Notes: generated by a model from the sequence alone, not told the origin. A stretch of 64,000 bases of DNA from Eleginops maclovinus (GCF_036324505.1 NC_086349.1:25910759-25974758), one strand, 5' to 3'; positions 1 through 14,297 are shown, counted from the first letter of the stretch. Numbers and translations: made by a program.

Positions 1-779
1 CTACAGCACGGTCACATGACTTCACCTCACCACCGCTAAGCTAAAGGAGGCTAATGTTGGTCTATAAAGGAACTACAGCACGGTCACATGACTTCACGTC
101 ACCACTGCTAAGCTAAAGGAGGCTAATGTTGGGCTATAAAGGAACTACAGCACGGTCACATGACTTCACCTCACCACCGCTAAGCTAAAGGCGGCTAATG
201 TTGGGTTATAAAGGAACTACAGCACGGTCACATGACTTCACGTCACCACCGCTAAGCTAAAGGCTAATGTTGGGCTATAAAGGAACTACAGCACGGTCAC
301 ATGACTTCACGTCACCTCCGCTAAGCTAGAGGCGGCTAATGTTGGGCTATAAAGGAACTACAGCACGGTCACATGACTTCACGTCACCTCCGCTAAGCTA
401 GAGGCGGCTAATGTTGGGCTATAAAGGAACTACAGCACGGTCACATGACTTCACGTCACCACTGCTAAACTAGAGGCGGCTAATGTTGGGCTATAAAGGA
501 ACTACAGCACGGTCACATGACTTCACGTCACCTCCGCTAAGCTAGAGGCGGCTAATGTTGGGCTATAAAGGAACTACAGCACGGTCACATGACTTCACGT
601 CACCACCGTTAAGCTAAAGGCGGCTAATGTTGGGCTATAAAGGAACTACAGCACGGTCACATGACTTCACATCACCTCCGTTAAGCTAAAGGCGGCTAAT
701 GTTGGGCTATAAAGGAACTACAGCACGGTCACATGACTTCACGTCACCTCCGCTAAGCTAAAGGCGGCTAATGTTGGGC
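1..779. repeat. 72-bp minisatellite array, copy 1 (about 11 units)
   Basis: The unit beginning CTACAGCACGGTCACATGAC recurs every 72 bases from base 1. One unit near 265 lacks about six bases. Units differ at a few sites (CACCTCACC or CACGTCACC; AAAGG or GAGGCGG). The array starts at the window edge, so its left end is unknown. Each unit carries the E-box CACATG and usually a CRE-like TTCACGTCACC. The same unit forms a second array at 47503-48157, and both arrays end in TTGGGCGTGATGA. Confidence 0.95.
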
Positions 780-1974
780 GTGATGAAATTTAGTCGTTTC
801 ATTCACCAGTGGGATATTAACTGTCAATTCTTAAAAACCTTATTTTAAACTTCTAACTAAAAAAATCTAAAACCATTAGAGTGAGGAAAGTAGGGTAAAA
901 GGTAGGTAAAACGTTTCACAACATGCAGTGTTTACTAGAAGCTAATTATAAAGGTAGAAATATAGCGCTTTAGTAATTAAAAAAGTGAATTTGCACTTTT
1001 GTTCTTATATTTGCATCATTTCTCTTAATGGAAGTATTTTGGGCCGTTGTAGCACATTTGCACCTGTAGATTTCATGCAGATTTGTCTCAAACGTACCTC
1101 GAATGCAAACAGGAAGTAATAATCCAGACGTGTCCATATATGGGCATCTCATACTCAAAATGCATCAAAAGTAGAGTCTTTATTGATGAGTGGGCAAAAG
1201 AACCACCTCAGTTAAACTGTACAGTTACAGAATATCATCTCGCGAAGGAATGCCAGACGTAAAAAGTTTGAACCTCGGTTCACGTTTCACTTCGTCCTCC
1301 CATTTATATCAACATCTGTACAGGTTGTAACCCCCCAAGTCTTGAATCTATGAAATGCAGTGGAATGCATGCTAATACAGTATGCTGTGCAAAGTGTCCA
1401 CATTTAGAAAATTGACTGCACAAACATATCTATGCCTAACATACTGTAGGTCTGACACTTGTATTACATGAACCTTAAATTTGAGACAACGTCATGTAGC
1501 CGGTTTTCCACACAACAAACTTCTCTGTGGTCGTATCCAGCCTTTTAAGATTTTAAAATCCAGGAAATTATGACAGTTATGTTGTCTGGGGGGCCTTATA
1601 ACATTCAAGTTCCCTTCAAGGGCCACTTCATTCCTTCATTTTTTTGTTCGCATAACAGTAAAACATTCCCAAGATCATCGTTTGCTAATTTTCTTTTTTA
1701 CATTTACATCATCATTCAAGTCATTAAATCCTCCCGGCCTGTTTGTGATGCTTTGTAATTATTCATAATCCTTCATACTTCACATTTGCTCGAAAATCAG
1801 AATACATTTTACGGAAATCCATTTAAAGGATACATTTCCATTTGAATATTGTTCAATTTTTGCACGGTTTTTGAGACACCAAGATGAGGCTGCTTTTCAT
1901 ATTGACTCAATATTACTGGAACCTATTCTATCATCATTATATCCCCTCCTTTCTTCTCACACACACTTTCTTCT

Positions 1975-1976
<2 letters not shown>
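780..1976. other. gene-free spacer after the 72-bp array
   Basis: A/T-rich unique-looking sequence. Its first bases (GGGCGTGATGAAATTTAGTCG, then TTCACCAGTGGG) resemble the right flank of the second 72-bp array near 48157-48230, so the array appears to belong to a larger dispersed element. Only short chance open frames are present; no coding signal is recognised. Confidence 0.6.

Positions 1977-2068
<92 letters not shown>
1977..2068. repeat. (CA)n microsatellite
   Basis: About 92 bases of uninterrupted CA dinucleotide, preceded by shorter TCACACACAC stretches. The poly-His/Thr frames across it are artefacts. Confidence 0.99.
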
Positions 2069-2070
<2 letters not shown>

Positions 2071-2834
2071 TGCTATATAAAAACACACAAGCAGGAATGG
2101 ACATTCCCGTACAGTCTGTACAATATGAAATCAAGTCATATTTCAAAATAGTGTCATCTGCTTAACATGTATAGTTTACAAATAAAAGGAAAAACAGGCA
2201 ATTTTTTTTTATGATACAAAGAAAACCTGACACGCCCTAAATCAAGTCCAAAAAAATCAAGCATGTTCGGGGGCTCCTCGGGTCCACGACGGCTATTTAA
2301 ACGTTTCCAAGGTTATTGGGTCTATCTGATATTCTGCAGTCTCCATTTGAATTACATGAAAAGGCGTCCGGGGTGGTCTACTAATCCGTTCAGACCCCTT
2401 TAAGTTCCTCGATGTGTTTCAGAGTTAGTAACGCTCTGATCAACACTTTCAAAAGTCTGCAGCACATTTTATTCAAGGGTTTTGTCTGTTTTGTGCCTCG
2501 TGTGACACAAACTCAGGAAAGCTCTGGGGCGTGTCCCGCTGAAATAAGGCAACATTATTTTAAAATGGCATCTGTCACACTTAGTCGGAGCGGTGATAGT
2601 TGTGATCTTTTTCCTACTGATTAATCATCATCAGAAACTAAAGCAGGGCTCTGTCGTTATCGCCCCCCCTCTAGTCAAACCTCTATTCAAACATTCTTAA
2701 TAACGCGTCTGCAATCGTTGGCAAAAATCGGATTTCGTTGTGCAAAACAGACACTTAGCCAAGATGCGTTACATCACTTCAAATCCTCGCTTTCTTTCTT
2801 TAAAACCCTGAACCATTCTCTTCGGTGTATCGGA
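2069..2834 (-). other. probable 3' UTR / downstream region of gpr173
   Basis: This 0.77 kb follows the gpr173 stop codon on the minus strand. Read on that strand, AATAAA hexamers occur, for example at 2468-2473, which would suit a poly(A) site about 360 bases past the stop. No coding frame on either strand looks real. UTR status is inferred from position only. Confidence 0.35.
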
Positions 2835-4037
2835 TCACATGATGCAGTAGGCCTCGTCCTGGGGCAGGTGTTGTTTAGTCCTCCAATAGGTGGGCAGGTG
2901 AGCCCTTAGCACTTTCCTCAGGTCCTCGTTGAGCAGGAGGCAGAAGATGGGGTTGACTCCAGCCTGGGCGAAGCTCATCCACACCGTGATGGAGAGGTAC
3001 CGCTGGGGGATGGTGCAGGACTTGACGAACACCCTCCAGAAGCAGGCCACAATGTAGGGCGCCCAGAGGACCAGGAAGAGCAGGGTGATGGTGTAGAACA
3101 TCCTGCCCAGCCGCCTCTCCGACCGCACCTCCTCCATCCCCAGCAGCCGCCGGTGTTGATTGTGTAGATTCTGACGGATGCCGAGCAGAGTCGGAGGCAT
3201 GGGGCCGCGACCGAACCCTGCGATCCAGTTGGCCGCGGCTTGCCCTGTCGCTCCGGGACCGTGGAAGGTCCAGTTCTGGCTGATGGCTGGCACCAGTTGG
3301 ACCGGTTTCATCTTGCGGTGCCGGTACTCGAACAGCAGCAGCTTGGCGTAGAAGCCGTGGGTCGCCAGCACCACCACGGCCAGCATGAGCATGAAGCCCA
3401 GGGTGTCGTTGGTCTTCAGGTAGCGGTGTTCGAAGATGCACTGATCCTCGTCACGGATGAACTTATACGTCCCCACATCAAAGACCGGAGGGAACGCCAT
3501 GGCCACGGCCAGAGTCCACACCATGCAGATGATGGCGGCGCAGGTCCAGATGGTCATGCGCTTGGCGTAGAACCGGTGGTGGGCGATGGCAAGGTAGCGG
3601 GTGACGGCGACGCAAAACAGCATGAAGGCAGCGTGAAAACAAAACAACACCGCCATGAAAGCCACCACCTTACAACTCAGGGCGCTGTAGGTCCAGGCTG
3701 AGCTGTTGTGCACTGACACCAGCACGAAGGGGAAGCAGGCGGCCGAGCGGACGGCGTCGGCCAGGCACAGGTCCAGCAGGAAGAAGTAGGGCGCCTTGTG
3801 AAGTGTCCGGTCCCGCAGCACGAGCAGCGACACCAAGAGGTTGCCCACCAGGCTGACACAGATGATCAGACCCAAGAAGACCAGCTTAAAGTAGGCGGAC
3901 ACATCTGTGGTGGAGATTCCGCCACTGTTGCCACCGCCGCCGCTGCTGCTGCTGCCTCCCCTAGACATGCCGCTCTGAGAGGCCAGCACAGCCAGCAAGC
4001 TGCCCGGGCCATCGATGGCGAAGCTCTGGTTGGCCAT
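2835..4037 (-). CDS. gpr173: Super-conserved receptor expressed in brain 3 (GPR173-like orphan GPCR)
   Basis: A 400-residue seven-helix rhodopsin-class receptor in one coding exon, as in other SREB genes. It belongs to the GPR27/GPR85/GPR173 family of orphan receptors, which act at the plasma membrane, mainly in brain and gonad; ligand and coupling are unsettled. Visible features: N-terminal N-X-S site at residue 3; a Ser/Gly-rich stretch at 26-40; first helix about 49-74; Cys122 and Cys200 for the extracellular disulfide; TRY (146-148) in place of DRY followed by AIAHHRFYAKRM; the long family signature QNWTFHGPGATGQAAANW at 254-271; NP motif at 362-363; C-terminal YCIM. The third-loop and helix sequences match GPR173 better than GPR85 or GPR27. 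It is longer than human GPR173 (373 aa), mostly from the extended N-terminus. It could be either teleost paralogue (sreb3a or sreb3b). The ATG at 4037 starts MANQS, matching the MAN start of the family. Confidence 0.96.
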   Translation of the reverse strand: MANQSFAIDGPGSLLAVLASQSGMSRGGSSSSGGGGNSGGISTTDVSAYFKLVFLGLIICVSLVGNLLVSLLVLRDRTLHKAPYFFLLDLCLADAVRSAACFPFVLVSVHNSSAWTYSALSCKVVAFMAVLFCFHAAFMLFCVAVTRYLAIAHHRFYAKRMTIWTCAAIICMVWTLAVAMAFPPVFDVGTYKFIRDEDQCIFEHRYLKTNDTLGFMLMLAVVVLATHGFYAKLLLFEYRHRKMKPVQLVPAISQNWTFHGPGATGQAAANWIAGFGRGPMPPTLLGIRQNLHNQHRRLLGMEEVRSERRLGRMFYTITLLFLVLWAPYIVACFWRVFVKSCTIPQRYLSITVWMSFAQAGVNPIFCLLLNEDLRKVLRAHLPTYWRTKQHLPQDEAYCIM

Positions 4038-4680
<643 letters not shown>

Positions 4681-5129
4681 CAGGAGGGTGTACCATTCAC
4701 AGCACATAACAAATATGGCAGAGCAGGCAGCCATTTGTTGTTTTCTATCATCGTATAGGCCTACTGTGTGATATTTGAGTCAACAGGAGAAAGTTGACAT
4801 CGTGGTTAGCACACACCAGGCCTCAGCGAGGAGCCAGGATTAAGAATTCATTGAAAAAAAAAGACAAAAATGCAGCTTCACGTTATAAAAAAACTCATTC
4901 ACAGACGAAGAAATGATGATGAACCGTGGTGTGCTTGTCTGGGTGGGCCTTGTCTATGTAGGCCATGAAAAACAATATGATGTTCTGTCACTGAGGGCTT
5001 ATTTTTCTGCCCATACATAACAGCCCTCTGCCACCTTGACAAATATCATTTCACCTGATTAGATGGCTGCCATGTCAGCTAGGCCTGACAGAGTGAAAAA
5101 CAGATGAACAGGTGTCAAAATCACCCCTG

Positions 5130-6483
<1,354 letters not shown>

Positions 6484-6869
6484 AGGACATATTCTGCTTA
6501 TTTTCAGGTTGATGTTAGTGTATAGTGTCTCCCTGCTTTAATGTTCAGATAGCTCTTTATTGTTCGCATACTGCCTGTGCTGCAGCACCTCTTTTCACCC
6601 TCTGTCTAAACCAGAGCCCAGTCTGCTCTGATTGGCTGGCTGGCCGGCTCTGTTTTGGTGCTTAGAGATGTCCCGCCCCTTGGTATGTAATTTAGAAGCT
6701 TGTTGGAGCGCTGGCCAATAGAAGCGAGACTGTTCATTGGGATGTCACTTTGTTCAGGAAGGAAACGAATTTAGCCTCTGCAGGCCATTTACATGCACTA
6801 AAACCTATATAACACACCACAGGAAAGGGAACCCCCCCCCCAAAAAAAGTACAATAGGGCCTCTGTTAA
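6484..6869 (+). mobile_element. Dispersed family M element (TTTAAAG ends), near full length
   Basis: Shares with the reference copy at 48962-49334 the block AACCAGAGCCCAGTCTGCTC, an inverted CCAAT site (GATTGGCTGGCTGGCC), GAGATGTCCCGCCCCTT, GCGCTGGCCAATAGAAGCGA, CATTTACATGCACTAAAACC and the end GGGCCTCTGTTAA. It has no ORF. This is the first of nine recognisable copies in the window. Confidence 0.85.
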
Positions 6870-7997
6870 CCAATGGTGAAGTGCCTTACATGTGTCATAT
6901 TTTGAATGGCCAGCAGGGGGCAAGTCTACAGGTTCAAAAATGAGTCTGATTGCATAGAAGTCTATGAAAACATGACCCTTCTTCTCAATTGATTTGTTAC
7001 CTCTGTCAACATTTATCTGGTGGTCTCAATCCATAGTTTAACGTCTTCTTGAAGCAAGGGTGACGGGTACTGGGAGTGGGGGGCAAAGAGATATGCCCTT
7101 TCAGCTGATTTGCACTGAGCAGATGGCCTCTGTGAGAAAACAGCAGCCCTTTTTCCAAACATCTGATTAACACAGCTTTTGCTTGAAAGGGCGTTCATGA
7201 TTTCAAAGCGAATCTCCGTTGTAGAATCGTCCTGATGATCCTTCTTGGGTCAGTTTTAAGAAGTGCTTAAATCTTTAATACATTCCGCCGTGGAGCTATG
7301 TGACCATCACACAAATGAATCACTCCCGCCCTTTTCCCCGCACAAGTCTAAGAAGTGCAAGTGTGCTCTGATGAATAATTTAGTTTATAGGCCAAATACA
7401 TAATCCAGATAATCCAAAGGATACCTGACAACCAAAGGACGATGGGGGCTTTGAAGTTAATACGGATTGATTTAGTGGGAAAACACTGAAGTAGTTTATA
7501 CCTCCTCAAGGCTCCCATGTTTAAAAATAAAGATGTGTTATTAGCGTGTGAATAAAATCAGAATTAGTGTGTCACATCTGATCATGCAGCACCTGAGGAG
7601 GTTTCCTGAGCTCAGTTTACAATGGCCTCTGTGCTCTCTGGCACCATGACTCCAGTGCAATGCGTGACCTTTGGCTTCTTTTTACAGCTCATGTTGCCGT
7701 CTGTTTTTATTTCCACTTCAAGCGCGCTCCGGGGACCGAGGGCACTAAAGGCTCTGCGTTATTTTTGTGTCAGTCTTTCTGCACCGCAGTGTCATTACCG
7801 TGCATGCAACTGTCATGCACGCTTTAATTATAGCAGGGCGGATGAAAGGATATAAAGGAATACACAGAGGCAGAGTTGACAGGATACAGAACCACATTTA
7901 ATGGCAATACTCTGCAAAAACTTTCATCACTTCAAACGTCATTCAGTGCCTCAGACTGTGAGGTTGTCAAAGTAGTACTGTAATATTTCATGTTGCG

Positions 7998-7998
7998 C

Positions 7999-8038
<40 letters not shown>
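7998..8038. repeat. (CAA)n microsatellite
   Basis: About 13 uninterrupted CAA triplets. Confidence 0.98.
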
Positions 8039-8887
8039 TGTGGTGGATAGCAAGTAGAGGTGGGAGGGAGACAGATATAGTGTCGCTATGTGATTTTTAA
8101 ACATCTTTTACTAGATATATCATTCATATTAAAAATAGAATAGTTTGGTATCAAGTGCATTTTTAAAGTCCACTAGAAAGCGCACCAAGGGTTTTCACGG
8201 TGCTAGCGTGAAATCGGTCAAAAAAAAGATGGAGGTCAATTGATGTACAATAGTCTGATCACGAGTAGCTTTGAACTGTTGTACCATTTGTAACTGTGGT
8301 TCCTATGAATGTCCCAAATGTCTTTTCTATGTGTCTTCAATAAAAAAAGATGGAGGCTTTGCCGGAAAATAAATACAACATGTGCAAAAACTCCTAATTT
8401 TATTAAATAAATCAGATATTGTCTAACTGCAAAATGTGCTGTTGAAACATCACGATTAACTGATCTGATTATATGTTATCACATCTATATCTTTTAGTCT
8501 TGTGATAATATTGTATTTTTGGCTCTCTGGGGATTCCCACCCCTACCAGCACGATCCAAGAGGAAGGCAAATGTGCAATTGTGATTGTTAGCTAAAGATA
8601 AATCACTTTCACTTGTGACACGAGACAATATTCCACATTTCCTCTCAGGCTAGCATTCATTTCAAACTGGTTTTCACTGCAGGTCAGTCTGTTTTAGGCA
8701 TTAAGGCAAAGATAATTCACATAAACCAGATTGTTCCATTTGTAAACAAAATCACATTTCTGTAAAACAAATGTCTTTAGTTTCCCACTGCAGGAAGACT
8801 TTCTCTGTCCTTCATTAAAGATAAAACAACACATGGAATTCACAAAAGTTATCATAGCAGTCGGGTTAGACAACAACCTTAGCTACA

Positions 8888-8929
8888 CTAACAACAACAA
8901 CAACAACGACGAAGAAGAAGAAGAAGAAA
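8888..8929. repeat. (AAC)n(GAA)n compound microsatellite
   Basis: AAC triplets pass into GAA triplets through ACGACGAAG. Confidence 0.95.
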
Positions 8930-9045
8930 CATCAGAGGACAGATCGATGAATCCAAATATAATGCTACAGCTCCACATGACAAGAGAAAAGTAGCTACAG
9001 ACACCTTTACAAAACACCTGTGATAATAAGATGTGCTTTAGTGTT

Positions 9046-9836
9046 AGGGCGCGTTCACACCAGCCTAGTTTAGTCCGGTTTAACAGAACCGTTTACCTTC
9101 CTGCTCTTGGTTTGGATAAGTGTGAGCACCGGATTCACTTAGCTACTGAAACAACAACAGGAAGCAGACCTTTCATCCATCATTTAATTGGTTAAAATAT
9201 GTGGCTTTTTTTCTGTTTTGGTGACTGGTGAAGTAGTAACCCGGTTGTGAGGGTGACTTCCACTACATTTCATGAATACAGATGGGCTACAGCCTCCCAT
9301 CTCACAGCTGTGTGGTCTCCTAGCCGCTGTTCTGTGTATCTTATTCTGTAGGCTAACCAGTGTAGCATTAAAGCATGGTGGAATAAACAGCCATGCTAGT
9401 TAACTAGCCAGATGCTAAATGGGCAAAGTTAAACACTCTTTGGTCGCACATCATTTGCTTCTCATCTGGCTTATGTTCTGTTACCAGTCAAGCATGACAG
9501 CACGGTAGAACAAGCTAGCTAGCTAACTAGTCATCCGCTAAGTCACTAAAGCGCCAAAATTGAACAACTTGTTAATTAATCGACAAACTTGTTTTGCAGA
9601 GTAGCAAAGCATCATGCTATAGCCAAATGTGAAGCCACTTTGTCAGGGTAATTTTTCAAGCTTCAGGTATTGCATTCAAGGTCAAATAAGATCAGCTAGC
9701 TAACCAGCCAGCCGCTACATGAGATCCTCATACGTAGCGAGTGGCCAAGTTTATAACCAATAATTGAACAACTTTCTGGATCGTTTGAAATAACCTTCTG
9801 TTGCAGGAACTGGACCTTCAGGTGTGAACGCGCCCT
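9046..9836. mobile_element. Non-autonomous terminal-inverted-repeat DNA transposon, 791 bp
   Basis: Begins AGGGCGCGTTCACACC and ends GGTGTGAACGCGCCCT, a perfect 16-base terminal inverted repeat. The interior has no ORF but several GCTAGCTAACTAG-type motifs. Flanking 8-mers (TTAGTGTT and TAGTAGTG) are similar but not identical, so the target duplication is decayed or the boundaries are off by a few bases. End sequence and size suit a hAT-like miniature element. It lies just past the ppp1r3f poly(A) site. Confidence 0.85.
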
Positions 9837-10021
9837 TAGTAGTGGGGTTATAATTGACTACTAATCTATTACTTACCACTTGTTTCACAGAAAAATCACC
9901 AAAAGTATCACCAGTATTTGTGTAATTCCTCCTTGCATTGTACCCTTTAATTTCAAGAAAACTTATACTTATCTAAAACTCACACAATGATACACGACAA
10001 CTTCAACGACAGACTTGTGTG

Positions 10022-10027
10022 TTTATT
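10022..10027 (-). terminator. ppp1r3f: Candidate poly(A) signal of ppp1r3f
   Basis: AATAAA on the minus strand, about 72 bases past the ppp1r3f stop codon. Confidence 0.55.
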
Positions 10028-10098
10028 TTTTAACTTGTTGGCTTTTTTTGGAATCACAAAAAGGCACTCTATGTGAGAACTGATTACTGGTGGCATAA

Positions 10099-10941
10099 TT
10101 AAAACTGATGCAGGACCCAAAGCAGCCCGATGAGGAACAGGGCAGTGGGTTCCTGCAACACGATGGAGAGGGAGACGACTCCGCTCAGAAAGACGACGGA
10201 CGGCATCAGATTCATGTTTACTTCATGCTCCGTGTGAAGCTTGGGAACCTGTGTGCTTGGTTGATTCTCGGGTGAATCTTCCTTCTTTTCCCAGGTTGAC
10301 TGACAAGCTTTGTCCTCTGAGAGTTCAGGCAATGGTGGAGCTTCACCTTCTGCTTCTGCCTCACTCTCAGGAGACACGATTTGGGGCGTGCTGCCTTCGT
10401 GATTTTCTGCAGACCTGGTGTAATCTTCTGATAAGCCTGCAAGAAGTTCACTCCATCCCACTGCAACCTCCTGCCGGGTCGCACTGGGATCAGAGACGCG
10501 TTCTGGAGGCAGTTCAAGACAAGGATGATCAACCGTGCTGTCGGTTGATCCGTCTTCTCCCGGCGCTTCCCACAGATTCATCTCCACGGCAGGAGGATGC
10601 ATGCATGAGGCCTCAGAGGGAGGAACTTCCTCTCCCCGAGCCTGGGAGCTGTGTGATCTCTGACTTGACTCTTGTGTCGGGGAGGGATTTGAAGCAGGCA
10701 GCAGTGCACAGGGACCTCCGTCTGCGGGCTGCTCTGATGCTTGGTTGCTTAATTCACAGTGGAGTCTGGGTGAAGGCTGTGACTTATTTGGCCGGAGTAC
10801 AAAGGATGAATTAGTTTGAAGGGTGGTTTCGGAAGACGTACATGGGAATAGTTCACCTGGGGATACGGTGTGAGCGGACACATCAGCAGATGGAAGCTCT
10901 TGGGTGGGTGGGACGCCAGGAACAGATGGGTGAACCGCAAT
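10099..10941 (-). CDS. ppp1r3f: ppp1r3f exon 4 (C-terminal, tail anchor)
   Basis: Residues 328-607. The acceptor is TTTTACTTTAACAG before ATTGCGGTTCACCC, phase 0. It encodes the disordered Ser/Pro/Glu-rich region and the C-terminal hydrophobic tail ending LLWVLHQF. The frame is open through the acceptor and the stop is TAA. Confidence 0.88.
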   Translation of the reverse strand: MAVHPSVPGVPPTQELPSADVSAHTVSPGELFPCTSSETTLQTNSSFVLRPNKSQPSPRLHCELSNQASEQPADGGPCALLPASNPSPTQESSQRSHSSQARGEEVPPSEASCMHPPAVEMNLWEAPGEDGSTDSTVDHPCLELPPERVSDPSATRQEVAVGWSELLAGLSEDYTRSAENHEGSTPQIVSPESEAEAEGEAPPLPELSEDKACQSTWEKKEDSPENQPSTQVPKLHTEHEVNMNLMPSVVFLSGVVSLSIVLQEPTALFLIGLLWVLHQF

Positions 10942-11010
10942 CTGTTAAAGTAAAACAGCAAGCTATAAAGACAAAGGTGGGGGGGGGATTTGTATTCCAC
11001 ATTAACATTG

Positions 11011-11082
<72 letters not shown>

Positions 11083-14000
11083 GCATTTTACTGCATACTA
11101 ATGCTTCTCTGTCACATGGATCCCATGCTGACAACTCAATAGTGAGGCATTGCAAACAGAACAGGCGCAGTGTGTCGGGGTGCATCTCTATTTCTGCTAT
11201 CGGGAGGAGAAGTGTGTTTTACTGTTTTGACTTCTTGTTAAAGGGAATTATGACAAGGAAAGCATGAACCGGTCTGAGAATAAATCAATATATTGGAGTT
11301 CCAGATACCGGATGCTTCACCTGTAGCTAATGGGATATTGTGAGTATATGGAGAATGAGGCGTGCAGTTACTCACTAAACACACCGCCTCCAACTCCCAC
11401 TCCTCGACGCTACGATATCAACTACCATCATGTGTTTCATTATGTAACGTTCCCAACGAATATCAGATGAACTGTGTAACAAAGATGTTATGAGAGACGT
11501 GATATGGTTATAAGAGAGCGACAGAAGAAGATGGCGATGTCGAATGCGCCGAAGACCCGCCCCCGTCGCCCCTAACCAATGAGAGACGACGAAAGGGCCA
11601 TAGAGTAGAAACGTTTTAGAACGGGCCTTCTTTCTACGCCGGTTAAAATAGGAGAAGCCCTCAGCCGAGTGTCCTTTGTCAACTTATCATATCCCAGTAT
11701 TAATAAATGCAGTTCAATTTTGACGAGAAGCTTCTTGGATTCTTTCCGCCTATTCCTACTGTAGTCTTTAGAACCCTAACATCAGCTACTCGAGACAATT
11801 CACAGACCTTGTTGTGAGTTTATGTAAAATGTCCTTCTAGCAGAAATAAGCTCCTTTCACTCACTTGCAGAGAGGCTGAAAACAGGGTGAGCTCAAAGCA
11901 ATAATAGCTCTTCTTTCTGCCCGGTGATACAGTTGGCGGATGTAGTTTGGTCGAGAGAAAATAGTTCCTAATTAAAACAATGTGGGTCGATTTTAGCCCC
12001 AACTGTCCCTTAAAGAGCCTATAGCCTAAAGACCCTTTCGTTTTTCATTTTCACTTTTTAAAAGGAATCTGTTGAGATTTTAAGTATAATCTGCTTACTG
12101 CTGGAAGTATAATCCATATTATAATGTGCTTGCTCATAAGGGAAGTGTCTATATGTAAGTAGATAAGGTCAAGAAGTCGGCTGAAGTACACTCACGCCCG
12201 CAAGATTGCAACACATATCTTTGATTAAGACTTGTGCGACAACTTCTAAGACAAGATGCTGATTGGATGGATCGTGTTGCCAACAAGGAACCAATGAGAA
12301 CATAGACTCTTCCCTTTTAAGTTAGACCTTTGTAAAGGATTGTAAGACAGAGTCCTGGTTACAGTTAACTGCTTGCAGGTTCCTGCTTCCCTACGTGTTA
12401 TTTCCCTGCCTTTTTGAATAAACACCTTGAACCAGAGAAGTTGTTTGACTTTATTAAATAGATCTTCATTCTGGAATAAAAGAACACGAAAAACTAAAGA
12501 CTAATGATGTAGGAGAGCTTTGCCTGCTGTGACAAATCATGATGAAATGAGCAGCAATTAAAAGATAAAGTGCAAGACACACATACGTGACAGAAGAGCT
12601 AAAACTAACGTGTGTAATTCGGTTTTCTGCACGCTAAAGAGCTTGTGGTTTGCTTTTGTTTCGGCTGAGGTTTTATTTAAGGGCATTATTTCACACTAAT
12701 GAAAGGGGCCTTGTCGGAGGTCTGCGTGACCTTCTGGTTCCTACACTAAATACTTCCATTTTGTCCCATGAGAGCACTTTTCATTTATTATGAAAAGATT
12801 TTATGGAGTACAAAATTACTGAAACTCTTAAGAGAAATCAGTACTCTTATCCAGACAACAACTTTACTTCTAACCGAACTTCATCGGGTATTTTCCCCTC
12901 TGGATACACCTGAGATAGAGCCTTAAAATATACTGTGTAAAATAAGGTAAACATTAACTATTTGGAGGAAGTTGAAGCAGTTAATGATGGGTTTATTTTA
13001 TGCTTTATAGCTCTACCAAAGGGAAATAACATGCATCTGAGTCCACGTTAAGAGGAACTACATGCAACCGGTTTCAGTGCTGAAGTGGTTAATCAGTGTT
13101 CTGCAGACCGACTGTAACTTCCTGTCTTATGAAATACAAACGTCTTCCAGCCTGAACTTACTCACAGGGGAATTTCAAGAGTTGTGCTTATTTGTTTTGT
13201 TGCCAAGAGTTGAAAAAAGTATCCAACTACCATTTGTTTCAAAGTAAATATGACGCTGCAGCCAGGACACGTTAGCCTAGCTTAGCATACTCTAGGAAGT
13301 CTCTCTTCTAAAAAATAGTCTGGCAAATCATCCAGATTATTTTATTTTCCAGTACCAGTTAATGCCTACACTTTTAAACCTATATGCATAACAGTCATTT
13401 GCTAAAACTCAAGATAATAATAAAAGCACTTTTCTAAACACTCAAAGATGCTTTACAATAGACAAACCTTTAGGACGTGCATACAAGCATCCAAACAACA
13501 TGTAACGTATGACACAAGATGCAATAAAAAAAACATACTTATGCTGCAAGAAATATCTAACTACTCCTTAAGGAAAAGCACCAGGTTCACAGTGATTGTG
13601 CAAAACTGCATGTGGTCTGAAGTGAATTTCAGTACAATCGATTCAAAGGAAACACAGGATTCATCCCAAATACATGCATAACACATGGTGCAAATCTATC
13701 TTAGTGTACCGTATCACTTAAAACTGAAAGAGCCATGACTTCAAATGAATCGTGGTCACATTTAAAGGTTGCATAATCATGCATCACAACATAAATACAA
13801 GAGGAAACACACGGTATTCGTGCGGCAGCGGTGAGAAGCGGGACTTTACCTAAGTTGTTGCCGAAGCTTCAATGAGCTGTGAACAATATAAAGCCAGTGA
13901 TGATTAGCTCCAGGAGAAATGTTTGTTATGAGTTATTAGACTGAAGGCATGAAGCCCCTGGCCTTCTGTTAAATGACAATGCATGCACATCAAGATAATT

Positions 14001-14221
14001 GGAATACAGTCGTTTGATAATTGTGTGAGGGACTATTCCTGCAGGTGCATTGGTTGACACGTTAGCAGACCCTCTCTCTATACTCACATCGATGTCGATC
14101 TCAGGCTGTATGATGACCGGGCAGAGAGCCGGAGCTCTGTTCAGTCCTGACCTGGAGGTCCCCGCTTCTTCTGCTGATGGAAAGCAGATAATCAAACACA
14201 CTGAGAGAGGCTGATTAGTCG

Positions 14222-14297
<76 letters not shown>

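Larger units (their letters stand above)
6870..9045. other. gene-free spacer with (CAA)n and (AAC)n(GAA)n tracts
   Basis: Holds a (CAA)n run at 7998-8038 and a compound AAC/GAA run at 8888-8929. The open frame at 7622-7855 has no family resemblance and no upstream support. Otherwise unique-looking intergenic sequence. Confidence 0.55.
10942..14087 (-). other. ppp1r3f intron 3
   Basis: 3.1 kb. Holds a GA microsatellite (11020-11078) and two LTR-like segments (11486-11781 and 12125-12468). The remainder is A/T-rich with no coding signal. Confidence 0.75.

Noticed and set aside
1..780. CRISPR array look-alike
   Set aside because: Units are contiguous 72-mers with no unique spacers, in a vertebrate genome.
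7622..7855. 77-aa ORF with hydrophobic start
   Set aside because: No family resemblance, no splice sites, length within chance expectation.
10218..10814. Other ORFs overlapping ppp1r3f exon 4
   Set aside because: Shadows in other frames; only the frame joined to exons 1-3 has in-phase splice sites and the tail anchor.
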